Counted from the first letter of the stretch, positions 1 through 6,232 are shown. The stretch is 9,893 nt of DNA from JAJYVT01 sp036796435 (GCA_036796435.1 DAIRCY010000096.1:1-9893), one strand, 5' to 3'. Numbers and translations: made by a program. The notes: generated by a model not told the origin, from the sequence alone.

Positions 1-387
1 CAGGGCTTCGGCCACCGCGTGTACAAGAACTACGACCCGAGGGCGACGATCATCAAGCGGACGGCGGACGAGGTCTTCGCAGTCACCGGCAAGAACCCGC
101 TCCTCGACATCGCGTTGAAGCTCGAGGAGATCGCCCTCCACGACGAGTACTTCACCTCGCGCCGCCTGTACCCGAACGTCGACTTCTACTCGGGGCTCAT
201 CTACCAGGCGATGGGCTTCCCGCTCGAGATGTTCCCGGTCCTCTTCGCCATCCCGCGGACGGCGGGGTGGCTCGCCCACTGGCAGGAGATGCTCGATCAG
301 GAGTCGAAGATCTCCCGGCCGCGACAGCTCTACATCGGCTCCGAGTCGCGCGACTACGTTCCGATCGCCAAGCGCCAGACGGGCTGA
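1..387 (+). CDS. gltA: Citrate synthase, C-terminal part (5' end outside window)
   Basis: This is the last 128 codons of a citrate synthase, the TCA-cycle enzyme that condenses oxaloacetate with acetyl-CoA in the cytoplasm. The frame is open from base 1, so the true start lies upstream; the GTG at 19 is an internal Val. The fragment opens with GFGHRVYKNYDPRA, which carries the active-site His equivalent to E. coli His305. It continues with YPNVDFYSG, containing the catalytic Asp (E. coli Asp362). RTAGWLAHW and SRPRQLYIG then supply the arginines that bind oxaloacetate and CoA. The C-terminus ends about 20 residues after the last motif, as expected for a complete enzyme, and stops at TGA 385-387. 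The next gene is convergent and only 10 nt away, so no co-transcription is implied downstream. A 2-methylcitrate synthase paralogue is possible but less likely, given how closely the motifs match GltA. Confidence 0.95.
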   Translation, partial: QGFGHRVYKNYDPRATIIKRTADEVFAVTGKNPLLDIALKLEEIALHDEYFTSRRLYPNVDFYSGLIYQAMGFPLEMFPVLFAIPRTAGWLAHWQEMLDQESKISRPRQLYIGSESRDYVPIAKRQTG

Positions 388-397
388 GGGCGCGGGG

Positions 398-1246
398 CTA
401 CGAGCTCCGCATCCGCACCAGCCCCTCTTGGACCATGGACACCACGAGGCGGCCGCTCCGGTCGAAGAGGAGCCCCCTCGCGAGCCCGCGAGCGCCGGCG
501 GCGACGGGGGAGTCCGTGTCGAAGAGGAGCCACTCGTCGGCGCGGAACGGGCGGTGGAACCACATGCAGTGGTCGAGGCTCGCGGCCATGAAGGTCGGGT
601 CGTTCCAGCGCAGGGCGTGCGGGTGCAGGATCGTGTCGAACAGCGAGAGGTCCGAGGCGTAGGTGGCCACGCACGCGTGCAGGAGCGGGTCGTCGGGCAA
701 CGTGCCGTCGGCGCGGATCCAGAGCCGCTGGTAGGGCTCGCGCGGCTCGCGTCGCAGCCAAGGGAGCTCGCCGATGTGGCGCTGGTCGATCGGGCGCGGC
801 CGGTCGAACCAGTCGCCGATCTCCTTCCGCCACGGCTCGAGCCGTTCGGTCATCGTCGGGATCGACTCGGGGTCCGGGGCTTCGGGCATCGGGAACTGGT
901 GCTCGGGCCCCGGCTCCTCGTCGTGGAAGGACGTCGCCAGGTTGAAGATCGCCCGGCCGTGCTGGACGGCGACCACGCGCCGCGTGGTGAAGGAGCGGCC
1001 GTCCCGGATCCGGTCCACCTCGTAGAGGATCGGCACGGTCGGGTCCCCCGGGCGCAGGAAATAGGAGTGGAGCGAATGGACGGTCCCGTGCTCGACCGTC
1101 CTGCCCGCGGCCATCAGCGCCTGTGCCGCCACCTGGCCACCGAAGACGCGCTGCCGCTCCTCGTCGGGCTGGATCCCCCGGAAGATGTTGACCTCGATCG
1201 GCTCGAGATCGAGGAGGCGGACGAGGAGATCGAGGGCGTCGCTCAC
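398..1246 (-). CDS. tesB: Acyl-CoA thioesterase II
   Basis: The predicted protein has 282 residues, close to the 286 of E. coli TesB. It would hydrolyse acyl-CoA to free fatty acid and CoA in the cytoplasm. It has the double hot-dog layout: the first half carries FGGQVAAQAL (35-44) and HSLHSYFLRPGD (57-68), the second ASDLSLFDT (197-205), SLDHCMWFHRPF (223-234) and the C-terminal VQEG (272-275). The known E. coli triad Asp204-Thr228-Gln278 maps by exact spacing to Asp199, Ser223 and Gln273, with Ser replacing Thr. I chose the GTG at 1246-1244 because TesB proteins begin with this SDALDLLxLLDLE-like stretch. The frame stays open to 1429, but that extension is Arg/Pro-rich, unlike the family, and overlaps the divergent gtrA gene. 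An ATG at 1254-1252 is out of frame and stops after three codons. No convincing Shine-Dalgarno sequence precedes the start. The gene is convergent with citrate synthase. Confidence 0.93.
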   Translation of the reverse strand: MSDALDLLVRLLDLEPIEVNIFRGIQPDEERQRVFGGQVAAQALMAAGRTVEHGTVHSLHSYFLRPGDPTVPILYEVDRIRDGRSFTTRRVVAVQHGRAIFNLATSFHDEEPGPEHQFPMPEAPDPESIPTMTERLEPWRKEIGDWFDRPRPIDQRHIGELPWLRREPREPYQRLWIRADGTLPDDPLLHACVATYASDLSLFDTILHPHALRWNDPTFMAASLDHCMWFHRPFRADEWLLFDTDSPVAAGARGLARGLLFDRSGRLVVSMVQEGLVRMRSS

Positions 1247-1372
1247 GTGGTCATGTTGGCAGGTGTCACGGCGGTGGGCCGCCGGACTCCGTCGCCGCCC
1301 GCGGCGCCGGTGGCGACACGGCCGAAGGCGATCGAGCGGCGGGGCCGGACGTTCCCCACGGGGGGCGCCGGG

Positions 1373-1378
1373 TAAGGT
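1373..1378 (+). promoter_or_regulatory. Possible -10 box upstream of gtrA-family gene
   Basis: TAAGGT fits the TAnnnT form of an actinobacterial -10 element and ends 10 nt before the ATG at 1389. If transcription starts about 7 nt downstream, the mRNA would be nearly leaderless. No clear -35 is visible, so this rests on one hexamer and its position. Confidence 0.3.
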
Positions 1379-1388
1379 TGCAATCCGA

Positions 1389-1943
1389 ATGTCCGAGCTG
1401 CTCCTCACCGTTTCGGCGTGGCTGCACACGCGGGAGGGCCGGAAGATCTTCCGCTACACGATGACCTCGGTCATCACGACGGGCGTGTCGCTCACGGTCC
1501 TCGGCCTCGTCTTCGGCGTCTTCCGGGTGTGGTCCGAGGTCCCGAGCACGATCTTCGCGAACGTCTGCGCGGCCTTCCCCTCCTACTGGCTGAACCGGCG
1601 CTGGGCGTGGGGGAAGTCCGGTCGCTCGCGCCTTTTCAAAGAGGTGCTCCCCTTCTGGGTGATGTCTGCGGCGAGCATCGCGTTCTCGATGGTGGGGGCG
1701 AGCGTCGCCCGCTACATCGGCGAGCGGTGGCACCTCGCGGCGCACCACCACCTCTTGTTGACGGCCCTCGTCCTCTTCGCCAACGTGGTCTCCTTCGGGA
1801 TCTTCTGGGTGCTCAAGCTGATGGTCTTCAACCGGACCTTCAAGGTGCCGACCCTCGCCGAGGAGATCGACGAGCATCTGCAGATCGAGGAGGGAGGCGC
1901 CGCCTCCCTCGAGACAAAGGACGACACGGCCGCAGTCCTCTGA
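1389..1943 (+). CDS. GtrA-family membrane protein
   Basis: This 184-residue protein has four predicted membrane segments, roughly 22-44, 52-68, 86-108 and 121-144, which is the standard layout of the GtrA/DPMS3 family. The family signature follows the second segment as PSYWLNRRWAW (64-74). Family members are thought to move, or help move, polyprenyl-phosphate-linked sugars across the cytoplasmic membrane for cell-wall or lipopolysaccharide glycosylation; the substrate here is unknown. The acidic C-terminal tail (about 155-184) is probably cytoplasmic. The ATG at 1389 is preferred because upstream codons in this frame are Arg-rich and overlap the tesB start on the other strand. No strong Shine-Dalgarno sequence is seen. 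A link to the polyprenol-phosphomannose enzyme encoded at 3817-5535 is functionally attractive, but the two genes are not in one operon. The gene converges with the yajQ-like gene across a short hairpin. Confidence 0.88.
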   Translation: MSELLLTVSAWLHTREGRKIFRYTMTSVITTGVSLTVLGLVFGVFRVWSEVPSTIFANVCAAFPSYWLNRRWAWGKSGRSRLFKEVLPFWVMSAASIAFSMVGASVARYIGERWHLAAHHHLLLTALVLFANVVSFGIFWVLKLMVFNRTFKVPTLAEEIDEHLQIEEGGAASLETKDDTAAVL

Positions 1944-1947
1944 GGGC

Positions 1948-1964
1948 CCTTGCAGCGGGCAAGG
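1948..1964. terminator. Hairpin in convergent gap, possible bidirectional terminator
   Basis: CCTTGC (1948-1953) and GCAAGG (1959-1964) form a perfect 6-bp stem with a 5-nt loop, filling the 28-nt gap between the stops of the GtrA-family gene and the yajQ-like gene. No T-run follows on either strand, which is common in high-GC actinobacteria. Position supports termination for both genes; strength cannot be judged by eye. Confidence 0.45.
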
Positions 1965-1971
1965 CGAGGGG

Positions 1972-2460
1972 TCAGTCGCGGAAGTTCTCGAACTGCAGGG
2001 GTATGCCGAAGTCCTCGCCCTTGCACGCGGCGATCACCGCCTGGAGGTCGTCGCGCTTCTTTCCGGTCACGCGCAGCTGGTCCCCCTGGGTCTGCGAGGT
2101 GACGTTCTTCAGGCCGAGGTCCCTCACGAACTTGTGCAGCTTCTTGGCGTTGTCCTGGGAGATGCCCGCACGGATGGCGATCCGCTGGCGGGCGGTTCCC
2201 TTCGAGGCTTCCTCCACCTTGCCGGGGTCGAGCGCCTTCAGCGAGACGCTGCGTCGCACCAGCTTCTCTTCGAGGACCTGACGCAGGGCTGCCAGCCGGT
2301 CCTCGGTGGAGGACCGCAGCACCAGCTCGGCGTCGCCGAGCTCGATGGTGGAGTCGGTCCCCTTGAAGTCGAAACGGGTGGAGGCCTCGCGGTTGGCCTG
2401 GTCGACCGCGTTGCGCACCTCCTGCATGTCCACCTCGGAGACGATGTCGAAGCTCGGCAT
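1972..2460 (-). CDS. YajQ-family nucleotide/cyclic-di-GMP-binding protein (DUF520)
   Basis: This 162-residue protein matches the usual YajQ length and can be followed end to end. It begins MPSFDIVSEVDMQEVRNAVD, followed by TRFDFKGTDSTIEL (about 28-41), then KGTARQRIAIRAGISQDNAKK and a C-terminus GIPLQFENFRD, all hallmarks of the family. Members fold as two RRM/ferredoxin-like halves; some bind cyclic-di-GMP and act with transcription factors, others bind nucleotides or tRNA. Which applies here cannot be told from sequence, so I give no symbol. The start is firm, because the family begins with MPSFD(I/V)VSE. No Shine-Dalgarno sequence precedes it; instead a TAGGGT box sits 7 nt upstream, suggesting leaderless translation. 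The gene converges with the GtrA-family gene and diverges from tRNA-Tyr. Confidence 0.93.
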   Translation of the reverse strand: MPSFDIVSEVDMQEVRNAVDQANREASTRFDFKGTDSTIELGDAELVLRSSTEDRLAALRQVLEEKLVRRSVSLKALDPGKVEEASKGTARQRIAIRAGISQDNAKKLHKFVRDLGLKNVTSQTQGDQLRVTGKKRDDLQAVIAACKGEDFGIPLQFENFRD

Positions 2461-2467
2461 GCGGTCA

Positions 2468-2473
2468 ACCCTA
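2468..2473 (-). promoter_or_regulatory. Candidate -10 box of the yajQ-like gene (leaderless)
   Basis: On the minus strand TAGGGT is followed by 7 nt and then the ATG at 2460, placing the predicted transcription start on or next to the start codon. CTGCCC lies 17 nt further upstream (2496-2491) as a weak -35. No Shine-Dalgarno could fit in this layout. Confidence 0.45.
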
Positions 2474-2519
2474 CCGACCTGTCGTCCCGTGGGCAGTGAA
2501 GGCGCTGCTCGTCGCGCGA

Positions 2520-2525
2520 TAACCT
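2520..2525 (+). promoter_or_regulatory. Candidate -10 box of tRNA-Tyr
   Basis: TAACCT ends 7 nt before the first base of tRNA-Tyr at 2533, so transcription would begin at or next to the mature 5' end. No good -35 is visible. Together with the minus-strand box at 2473-2468 this makes a compact divergent promoter region. Confidence 0.35.
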
Positions 2526-2532
2526 CGCCGCC

Positions 2533-2618
2533 GGGTCGGTGTCCGAGTGGCCAAAGGAAACAGGCTGTAAACCTGTCGGCGAAAGCCTACGGAGGTTCGA
2601 ATCCTTCCCGGCCCACCA
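2533..2618 (+). tRNA. tRNA-Tyr (anticodon GTA)
   Basis: The cloverleaf closes by eye. The acceptor strands GGGTCGG (2533-2539) and CCGGCCC (2608-2614) pair over 7 bp, with one G-U. The anticodon arm is ACAGG-CTGTAAA-CCTGT, giving anticodon GTA (Tyr, UAY codons). A long variable arm follows, as expected for bacterial class II tRNA-Tyr. The T arm is GGAGG-TTCGAAT-CCTTC. The discriminator is A2615 and CCA is encoded at 2616-2618. It stands alone between yajQ and the phosphatase gene. Confidence 0.96.
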
Positions 2619-2716
2619 CTGGTCTTCGGGTTCCTGGTGGGACCCACTTCACGTCCGGGCGTCGTCATCCTGCCACGGGGGCCCGTGACCGCCGGGTCTC
2701 GGTTCTCCTGTTCACC

Positions 2717-2722
2717 TACGCT
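2717..2722 (+). promoter_or_regulatory. Possible -10 box of the PAP2 phosphatase gene
   Basis: TACGCT lies 8 nt before the ATG at 2731. The arrangement resembles that of the yajQ-like gene and would again give a leaderless or near-leaderless mRNA. No -35 stands out. Confidence 0.25.
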
Positions 2723-2730
2723 CCGAGCCG

Positions 2731-3516
2731 ATGACCACCGCACGACACCTCCTTCTGCCGGCCACAAGGCTGGGCGGTCAACCCCGCCGAGTGGCTCACG
2801 CGGTCGCAGTGCTCGTAGGGGTGGCCGTGGGGATCTTCGTCGTCGGGCTCGTCGTGGGATTCTTCGTGGTCGGCCGCCACGGTGGAGGTCCCATCCAGGG
2901 CTGGGACAACACCGTCGAGCGCTGGTTCCCCCACCACCGGGGCGGACTCGTCGGGGTCTCGAAGTTCGTGGCCACCTACCTCGACGCCGGCCCGTTGGCC
3001 GTCGTCTGTGTGGTGCTCACGGCCATCCTCGCCGTGACGCTGCGCACCATCCGGGCACTGATTCCGATCGTGGCCTACCTCGGTGGCGAGTTTCAGGTCT
3101 TCATCATCCGCGAGGTCATCCTCCGCCACCGGCCCCCGACGGCCAACTACCCCGCTCCCGGTGCGGTCAAGGGCGTGCACGAGACCAGCTACTCGTTCCC
3201 TTCCGGCCACTCGGTTGCCGTGACGGCCGTGCTCTTCGCCCTGTTCGGCGTCCTGGCGTTGACCTACCGGATCTGGTGGCCGTGGGTGATCGCACTCCTC
3301 GCCTCGCTGTTCGTGATCGACACCCGCCTCGTGCTCGGCGTGCACTGGTTCAGCGACGTCACCTTCGGCCTGCTGTTCGGCATCGTCTGGGGTGTCACCG
3401 TTGCCGTCGTCGCCCGCCAGATCGAATGGGCCGACGTGCTCGCGGTCATACGACGGAGTCCGCTCGTCGGTGACTCGCGGAGCGGAGCGCTGTCAAAGGT
3501 GCGCAAGAGTCCCTGA
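2731..3516 (+). CDS. PAP2-superfamily membrane phosphatase
   Basis: This 261-residue protein is a type 2 phosphatidic acid phosphatase, an integral membrane enzyme that dephosphorylates a lipid phosphate. All three catalytic signatures are visible. The first appears as R127-x6-R134-P135, with Arg in place of the usual Lys. The second is PSGH at 157-160. The third is T198-R199-x5-H205-x3-D209, with Thr for the usual Ser. His160 and His205 would form and resolve the phospho-histidine intermediate. Hydrophobic segments lie near 22-48, 88-103, 108-126, 162-178, 182-196 and 208-227. The substrate may be undecaprenyl pyrophosphate (BacA-like recycling), phosphatidic acid or phosphatidylglycerophosphate; sequence alone does not decide. 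ATG 2731 is the first start after tRNA-Tyr and gives a short basic N-terminus before the first membrane segment. No Shine-Dalgarno sequence is evident. Confidence 0.9.
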   Translation: MTTARHLLLPATRLGGQPRRVAHAVAVLVGVAVGIFVVGLVVGFFVVGRHGGGPIQGWDNTVERWFPHHRGGLVGVSKFVATYLDAGPLAVVCVVLTAILAVTLRTIRALIPIVAYLGGEFQVFIIREVILRHRPPTANYPAPGAVKGVHETSYSFPSGHSVAVTAVLFALFGVLALTYRIWWPWVIALLASLFVIDTRLVLGVHWFSDVTFGLLFGIVWGVTVAVVARQIEWADVLAVIRRSPLVGDSRSGALSKVRKSP

Positions 3517-3565
3517 CTCCAGTCGAGCGACTCGAGGTGGACCGGACCGGACGGAGCGCTCCGCG
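3507..3565. repeat. Cluster of inverted repeats after the phosphatase gene, possible terminator
   Basis: Several small stems crowd the end of the phosphatase gene: GAGTC-CCT-GACTC (3507-3519, spanning the stop codon), TCGAG-CGA-CTCGA (3523-3535), and the perfect 12-bp palindrome CGGAGCGCTCCG (3552-3563). In addition CGCTCCGCG (3557-3565) is the reverse complement of CGCGGAGCG at 3476-3484 inside the gene. No T-tract follows. Transcript termination is the simplest reading, but a protein-binding site at the palindrome is possible. Confidence 0.35.
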
Positions 3566-3590
3566 AATAGCCCACGTCGGCGCCGGGTAT

Positions 3591-3618
3591 TTGCCGTTCG
3601 TCGGCATCGGGTTACAAT
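3591..3618 (+). promoter_or_regulatory. Sigma70-like promoter upstream of the mptB-like gene
   Basis: TTGCCG (3591-3596) and TACAAT (3613-3618), separated by 16 bp, form the clearest housekeeping-type promoter in the window. Transcription would start near 3625, leaving a leader of about 190 nt before the GTG at 3817. The preceding stretch from 3517 holds inverted repeats but no gene. Confidence 0.6.
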
Positions 3619-3681
3619 CCGGGACGCAAGGCCGAGGCCCCGGCCCGCCGGACGGCGCACGTTTGGCGCTCGACGGCGACG

Positions 3682-3803
3682 GTGTCGGCGTCGCGATGTG
3701 ACCTGGAGTCCGGCGACCGGGCTGTGGCGGGTGTGCGCAGTCGGGGTAGTCGCAGCAGATGACAACCAATAGGCGGAGCGACTTCCGCCTCGACTACAGG
3801 TGA
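3682..3803 (+). other. Two overlapping tiny ORFs and a hairpin in the mptB leader
   Basis: Inside the predicted leader a 26-codon ORF (GTG 3682, stop TGA 3760-3762) overlaps a 14-codon ORF (ATG 3759, stop TGA 3801-3803) through an ATGA junction. The second encodes MTTNRRSDFRLDYR, rich in Arg and Asp. A perfect 7-bp hairpin, AGGCGGA / TCCGCCT (3771-3777 with 3784-3790, 6-nt loop), lies within the second ORF. Its stop is 13 nt before the mptB start. This layout could allow translation-coupled control, but neither ORF has a strong Shine-Dalgarno, and ORFs this short arise by chance. The rest of 3517-3816 shows only the promoter and inverted repeats described separately. Confidence 0.25.
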
Positions 3804-3816
3804 GGTCGGCGACGTC

Positions 3817-5535
3817 GTGCGAGAAGCTGTGAGCGGCCGGGTGACCGAAGCGTCCTCCCAGGCCCCCCCGAATCGCCGCGCTCGTGCGCTTGCCGACCGC
3901 TTCGACGCACTGAGGGCCGGGACCCTCGAACGGGCGGCACGGGCCGGGGCCGCCGCGGACCGGCTCGGCGTCCGCCTCGACATGCTCAAGGTGCGCGTGC
4001 TCCCGCCGTCGATGCTCGCCGACCGCGTGCAGCCGGCCGACGGCGAGCCCGAAGGATGGCGGTTCCTGCGGCGTCCCGCATGGCTCGGGTTCGTGGCCCT
4101 CTGCGCGATCGCCGTCGGCGCCTCGCTGCCGAGCTCGCCGTTCAAGCTGGAGATGGCGGGAACGTGGTTCTTCGGGGAACCTCCCCAAGGCGGCTCCTCG
4201 GTCAGCTTCATGCTCTTCGGGCTGGTTGCCGTCTACGGCGGGCTCGTGCTGCTCATCCGGGTCTGGTACGGACTGATGAAGGCGCTCGCGCGCCGGCCGG
4301 GCGTCCCCGTGCGGTATCTCGGCTGGATCCTGGTGCTCTGGATCGTGCCCATGCTCGTGATCGCGCCGATCTTCAGCCGCGACGTGTACTCGTACGCGGC
4401 GCAGGGCGAGATGATGAGCCACCACATCAATCCCTACGACTACGGCCCGTTCACGCTGGGCGCCGGGCCGTACGTGAACGGTGTCGACCCCCTCTGGCTC
4501 AACACCCCCGCCCCCTACGGGCCGCTGTTCCTCTTGATGGACGGGCTCTTCGCGAGCCTGAGCCTGCACCACGTGCTCGCGACCGTCATCCTCCTGCGCC
4601 TCTCGGCGGTGGCGGGTGTGGCGCTCATCGCAGCGTGCATCCCGGCGCTCGCCCGGTCGTTCGGCAGGGACCACGGCTCGGTCTACGTGATGGCCGTCCT
4701 CAATCCGCTGACCATCCTCATGTTGGTGGGCGCCGCCCACAACGACGCGCTGATGCTCGGCCTCCTCGTCGCCGGCGTGACCGCGGCCCGCTACCACCAC
4801 CCCGTCTGGGGCATCCTTCTGTGCGCGCTCGCCGCCGCGATCAAGGTCCCCGCCGCGATCGGGGTCGTCTACATCGGATGGGAGTGGGCGGGACACGGCG
4901 TCGGCTGGCGCGAGCGGGTCCGGCCCCTCTTGAAGGCTGGCGGTCTCGCCTCCGCGATCGTCCTCGGCCTCTCCGTCGCGAGCGGGCTCGGGATCGGGTG
5001 GATCGCGAACCTGGACACGCCCGGGACGGTCCGGAGCTGGCTCGCACCGGCGACCGGGGTCGGGATGCTCCTCTCGGGCGGCTTCCATGCCGTGGGGCTC
5101 ACCGGGGTGCCCACCACGGCCGTCCTGTCTGCGACCCGCGTGCTCGGCCTCGCAGCGGCGGCCGGGATCTCGGTGTATCTGCTGTGCAGGAGCGACCGGG
5201 TGGGCGCCTTGCGGGCGATGGGCATCAGCATGCTGCTCTTCGTCGTGCTCGGGCCCGTCGTCCAGCCCTGGTACCTCACCTGGGGCGTCGTGCTCCTCGC
5301 TCCCATCGCTGCGGGGAAGCTGCGAACGGTCCTCGTCGCGCTCTCGGCGCTGTCCCCGTTCATCGGGCTGCCCGGTGGACGGACGCTGCTCGACGAGCTG
5401 ATCCACTACAACCCGGTCGCCGTCGCAGCGGCCCTCCTCGTGCTCCTCGGGGTCCTCGTCGCTCCGATCGGGAGGTGGTCGAGCTCGTGGGAGGACCCGG
5501 CGCGCCGGCGGGCGCTGGCCCCCGCGGCCGGGTAG
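3817..5535 (+). CDS. mptB: MptB-like polyprenol-phosphomannose alpha-1,6-mannosyltransferase
   Basis: This 572-residue multi-spanning protein of the GT-C type (family GT87-like) would transfer mannose from polyprenol-phosphomannose outside the membrane onto a growing alpha-1,6-mannan, the backbone of lipomannan-type lipoglycans. A soluble Ala/Arg-rich N-terminus (1-85) precedes many hydrophobic segments from about 88 to 562. The loop after the third segment carries SRDVYSYAAQGEMM (187-200) and HHINPYDYGPF (202-212), matching the acidic catalytic loop of MptA/MptB proteins. AAHND (306-310), a Lys-Pro helix near 343 and QPWYLTWG (483-490) are other family features. GTG 3817 is the first possible start after an in-frame stop at 3760; GTG 3829 or 3841 could serve instead. 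An AGGTGAGG stretch lies 11 nt upstream of 3817. The MptB assignment rests on remembered motifs; the acceptor is inferred, and a related GT-C mannosyltransferase is the alternative. Confidence 0.85.
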   Translation: MREAVSGRVTEASSQAPPNRRARALADRFDALRAGTLERAARAGAAADRLGVRLDMLKVRVLPPSMLADRVQPADGEPEGWRFLRRPAWLGFVALCAIAVGASLPSSPFKLEMAGTWFFGEPPQGGSSVSFMLFGLVAVYGGLVLLIRVWYGLMKALARRPGVPVRYLGWILVLWIVPMLVIAPIFSRDVYSYAAQGEMMSHHINPYDYGPFTLGAGPYVNGVDPLWLNTPAPYGPLFLLMDGLFASLSLHHVLATVILLRLSAVAGVALIAACIPALARSFGRDHGSVYVMAVLNPLTILMLVGAAHNDALMLGLLVAGVTAARYHHPVWGILLCALAAAIKVPAAIGVVYIGWEWAGHGVGWRERVRPLLKAGGLASAIVLGLSVASGLGIGWIANLDTPGTVRSWLAPATGVGMLLSGGFHAVGLTGVPTTAVLSATRVLGLAAAAGISVYLLCRSDRVGALRAMGISMLLFVVLGPVVQPWYLTWGVVLLAPIAAGKLRTVLVALSALSPFIGLPGGRTLLDELIHYNPVAVAAALLVLLGVLVAPIGRWSSSWEDPARRRALAPAAG

Positions 5536-5592
5536 CGGGTCGCCGCCCGCGCCCATTGGTCAGCCCCTCTCCGGCGTTCCCCGGCAGCCGGG
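5535..5592. terminator. Hairpin-rich convergent gap, possible terminators
   Basis: Between the convergent mptB and acetyltransferase genes, GCGGG (5535-5539) pairs with CCCGC (5546-5550), and CCCGGC-A-GCCGGG (5580-5592) is a near-perfect palindrome. One could serve each strand. Neither is followed by a T-run, and in GC-rich DNA such stems occur by chance. Confidence 0.3.
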
Positions 5593-5602
5593 ATCGGGTC
5601 CC

Positions 5603-6184
5603 TCACAACATCCGCTGCAGCTCGACGACGTCCAGCCACCGCCCGTGCTTTCGCCCCACCTCCCGTTCGACCCCGACGAGCTCGAAGCCGCAGGTGCGGT
5701 GGAGCCTGATCGACGGCTCGTTCTCCGAGGAGATCCTCGCGACGACCGCGTGGAACCCGTGGCCGGCGGCCAGACGGAGCAGCTCGTCGAGGAGCGCCCG
5801 GCCGACTCCCCTGCCGCGATGGTCGCCGTGGACGTAGACCGAGTCCTCGACGGTCGTCGCGTAGGCGGCGCGGTCCCGAAAAGGCGAGACGACGGCGAAG
5901 CCGAGGACGGCCTCGCCGGCGCGGCCGGCCGCACTGGCGGCGTCCGCGGCGGCGTCACCGGCGGCGACACGGGCGGCGACACCGGCGGCGTCACCGGCGG
6001 CGTGGACTGCCACGTCGACTGCCACGACTGCCGGATGCGCGCCCCGGTGCCGCTCGATCCAGGCCGCCTGCTCCTCGAGGGAACGGGAGACGAGGTCGAA
6101 GGTGTTGGTGCCCGAGGCGACCTCGTGGTTGTAGATGGCCCTGATCGCTTCGGCGTCCTCGGGTTGCACCAGGCGTAGCCGCAC
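5603..6184 (-). CDS. GNAT-family N-acetyltransferase, phosphinothricin acetyltransferase type
   Basis: This 193-residue GNAT enzyme would move acetyl from acetyl-CoA to an amine, in this subfamily often an amino acid or analogue such as methionine sulfone or phosphinothricin. The N-terminus RLVQPEDAEAIRAIYNHEV (about 3-21) matches the PAT/YncA group. EDSVYV (113-118) precedes the acetyl-CoA pyrophosphate loop HRGRGVGRALL (122-132). ISSENEPSIRLHRTCGFELVG (about 151-171) completes the fold. Unusually, an Ala-rich insert of roughly 35 residues (about 55-90) sits where relatives have a short hairpin; it is encoded by the tandem repeats at 5948-6028. I prefer GTG 6184 because it gives the family N-terminus and has a TACCAT box exactly 7 nt upstream. 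The alternative ATG 6238 adds 18 atypical residues, and its codon falls within the likely -10 of tRNA-Thr. Substrate unknown. Confidence 0.85.
   Translation of the reverse strand: MRLRLVQPEDAEAIRAIYNHEVASGTNTFDLVSRSLEEQAAWIERHRGAHPAVVAVDVAVHAAGDAAGVAARVAAGDAAADAASAAGRAGEAVLGFAVVSPFRDRAAYATTVEDSVYVHGDHRGRGVGRALLDELLRLAAGHGFHAVVARISSENEPSIRLHRTCGFELVGVEREVGRKHGRWLDVVELQRML
5948..6028. repeat. 12-bp tandem repeat encoding the Ala-rich insert of the GNAT gene
   Basis: Five in-register 12-bp units begin at 5948, 5960, 5972, 5984 and 5996, each close to GGCGGCGWCACC (the last diverged). They are followed to 6028 by a second related series built on TGCCACGTCGAC. On the minus strand they read as four-residue units (G/R)(D/V)AA and a VAVD/VAVH series. 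The length is a multiple of three throughout, so the gene frame is kept. Slipped-strand expansion is the likely origin. Confidence 0.85.
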
Positions 6185-6191
6185 CGGCCGG

Positions 6192-6197
6192 ATGGTA
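6192..6197 (-). promoter_or_regulatory. Candidate -10 box of the GNAT gene (leaderless)
   Basis: On the minus strand TACCAT is followed by 7 nt and the GTG at 6184, the same spacing seen for the yajQ-like gene. It lies within a GGTACC palindrome (6194-6199), and a second GGTACC occurs exactly 20 bp away at 6214-6219. No convincing -35. Confidence 0.35.
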
Positions 6198-6232
6198 CCG
6201 ACGCCGAGGAGGCGGTACCTGGACCGCCTGAC

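Noticed and set aside
428..1375. Plus-strand frame of 315 codons opposite tesB
   Set aside because: Low-complexity Val/Glu/Arg sequence. TesB catalytic residues with exact spacing make the minus strand the coding one.
1247..1429. N-terminal extension of tesB up to the ATG at 1429
   Set aside because: The extra 61 residues are Arg/Pro-rich, unlike any TesB N-terminus, and would overlap the divergent GtrA gene.
3493..5556. Long open frame on the minus strand (687 codons) opposite mptB
   Set aside because: Its composition is Arg, Glu, Asp, His and Pro with no hydrophobic core, the usual antisense shadow of a GC-rich membrane-protein gene. The plus strand carries recognisable MptB motifs.
4056..5837. 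Long plus-strand frame (593 codons) overlapping mptB and the GNAT gene
   Set aside because: Arg/Pro/Ala-rich throughout, with no motifs; it is the +1 shadow of mptB and runs antisense into the acetyltransferase.
5948..6028. Possible CRISPR array or integration repeat
   Set aside because: Units are only 12 bp with no spacers and lie in frame inside a gene; this is a coding microsatellite.
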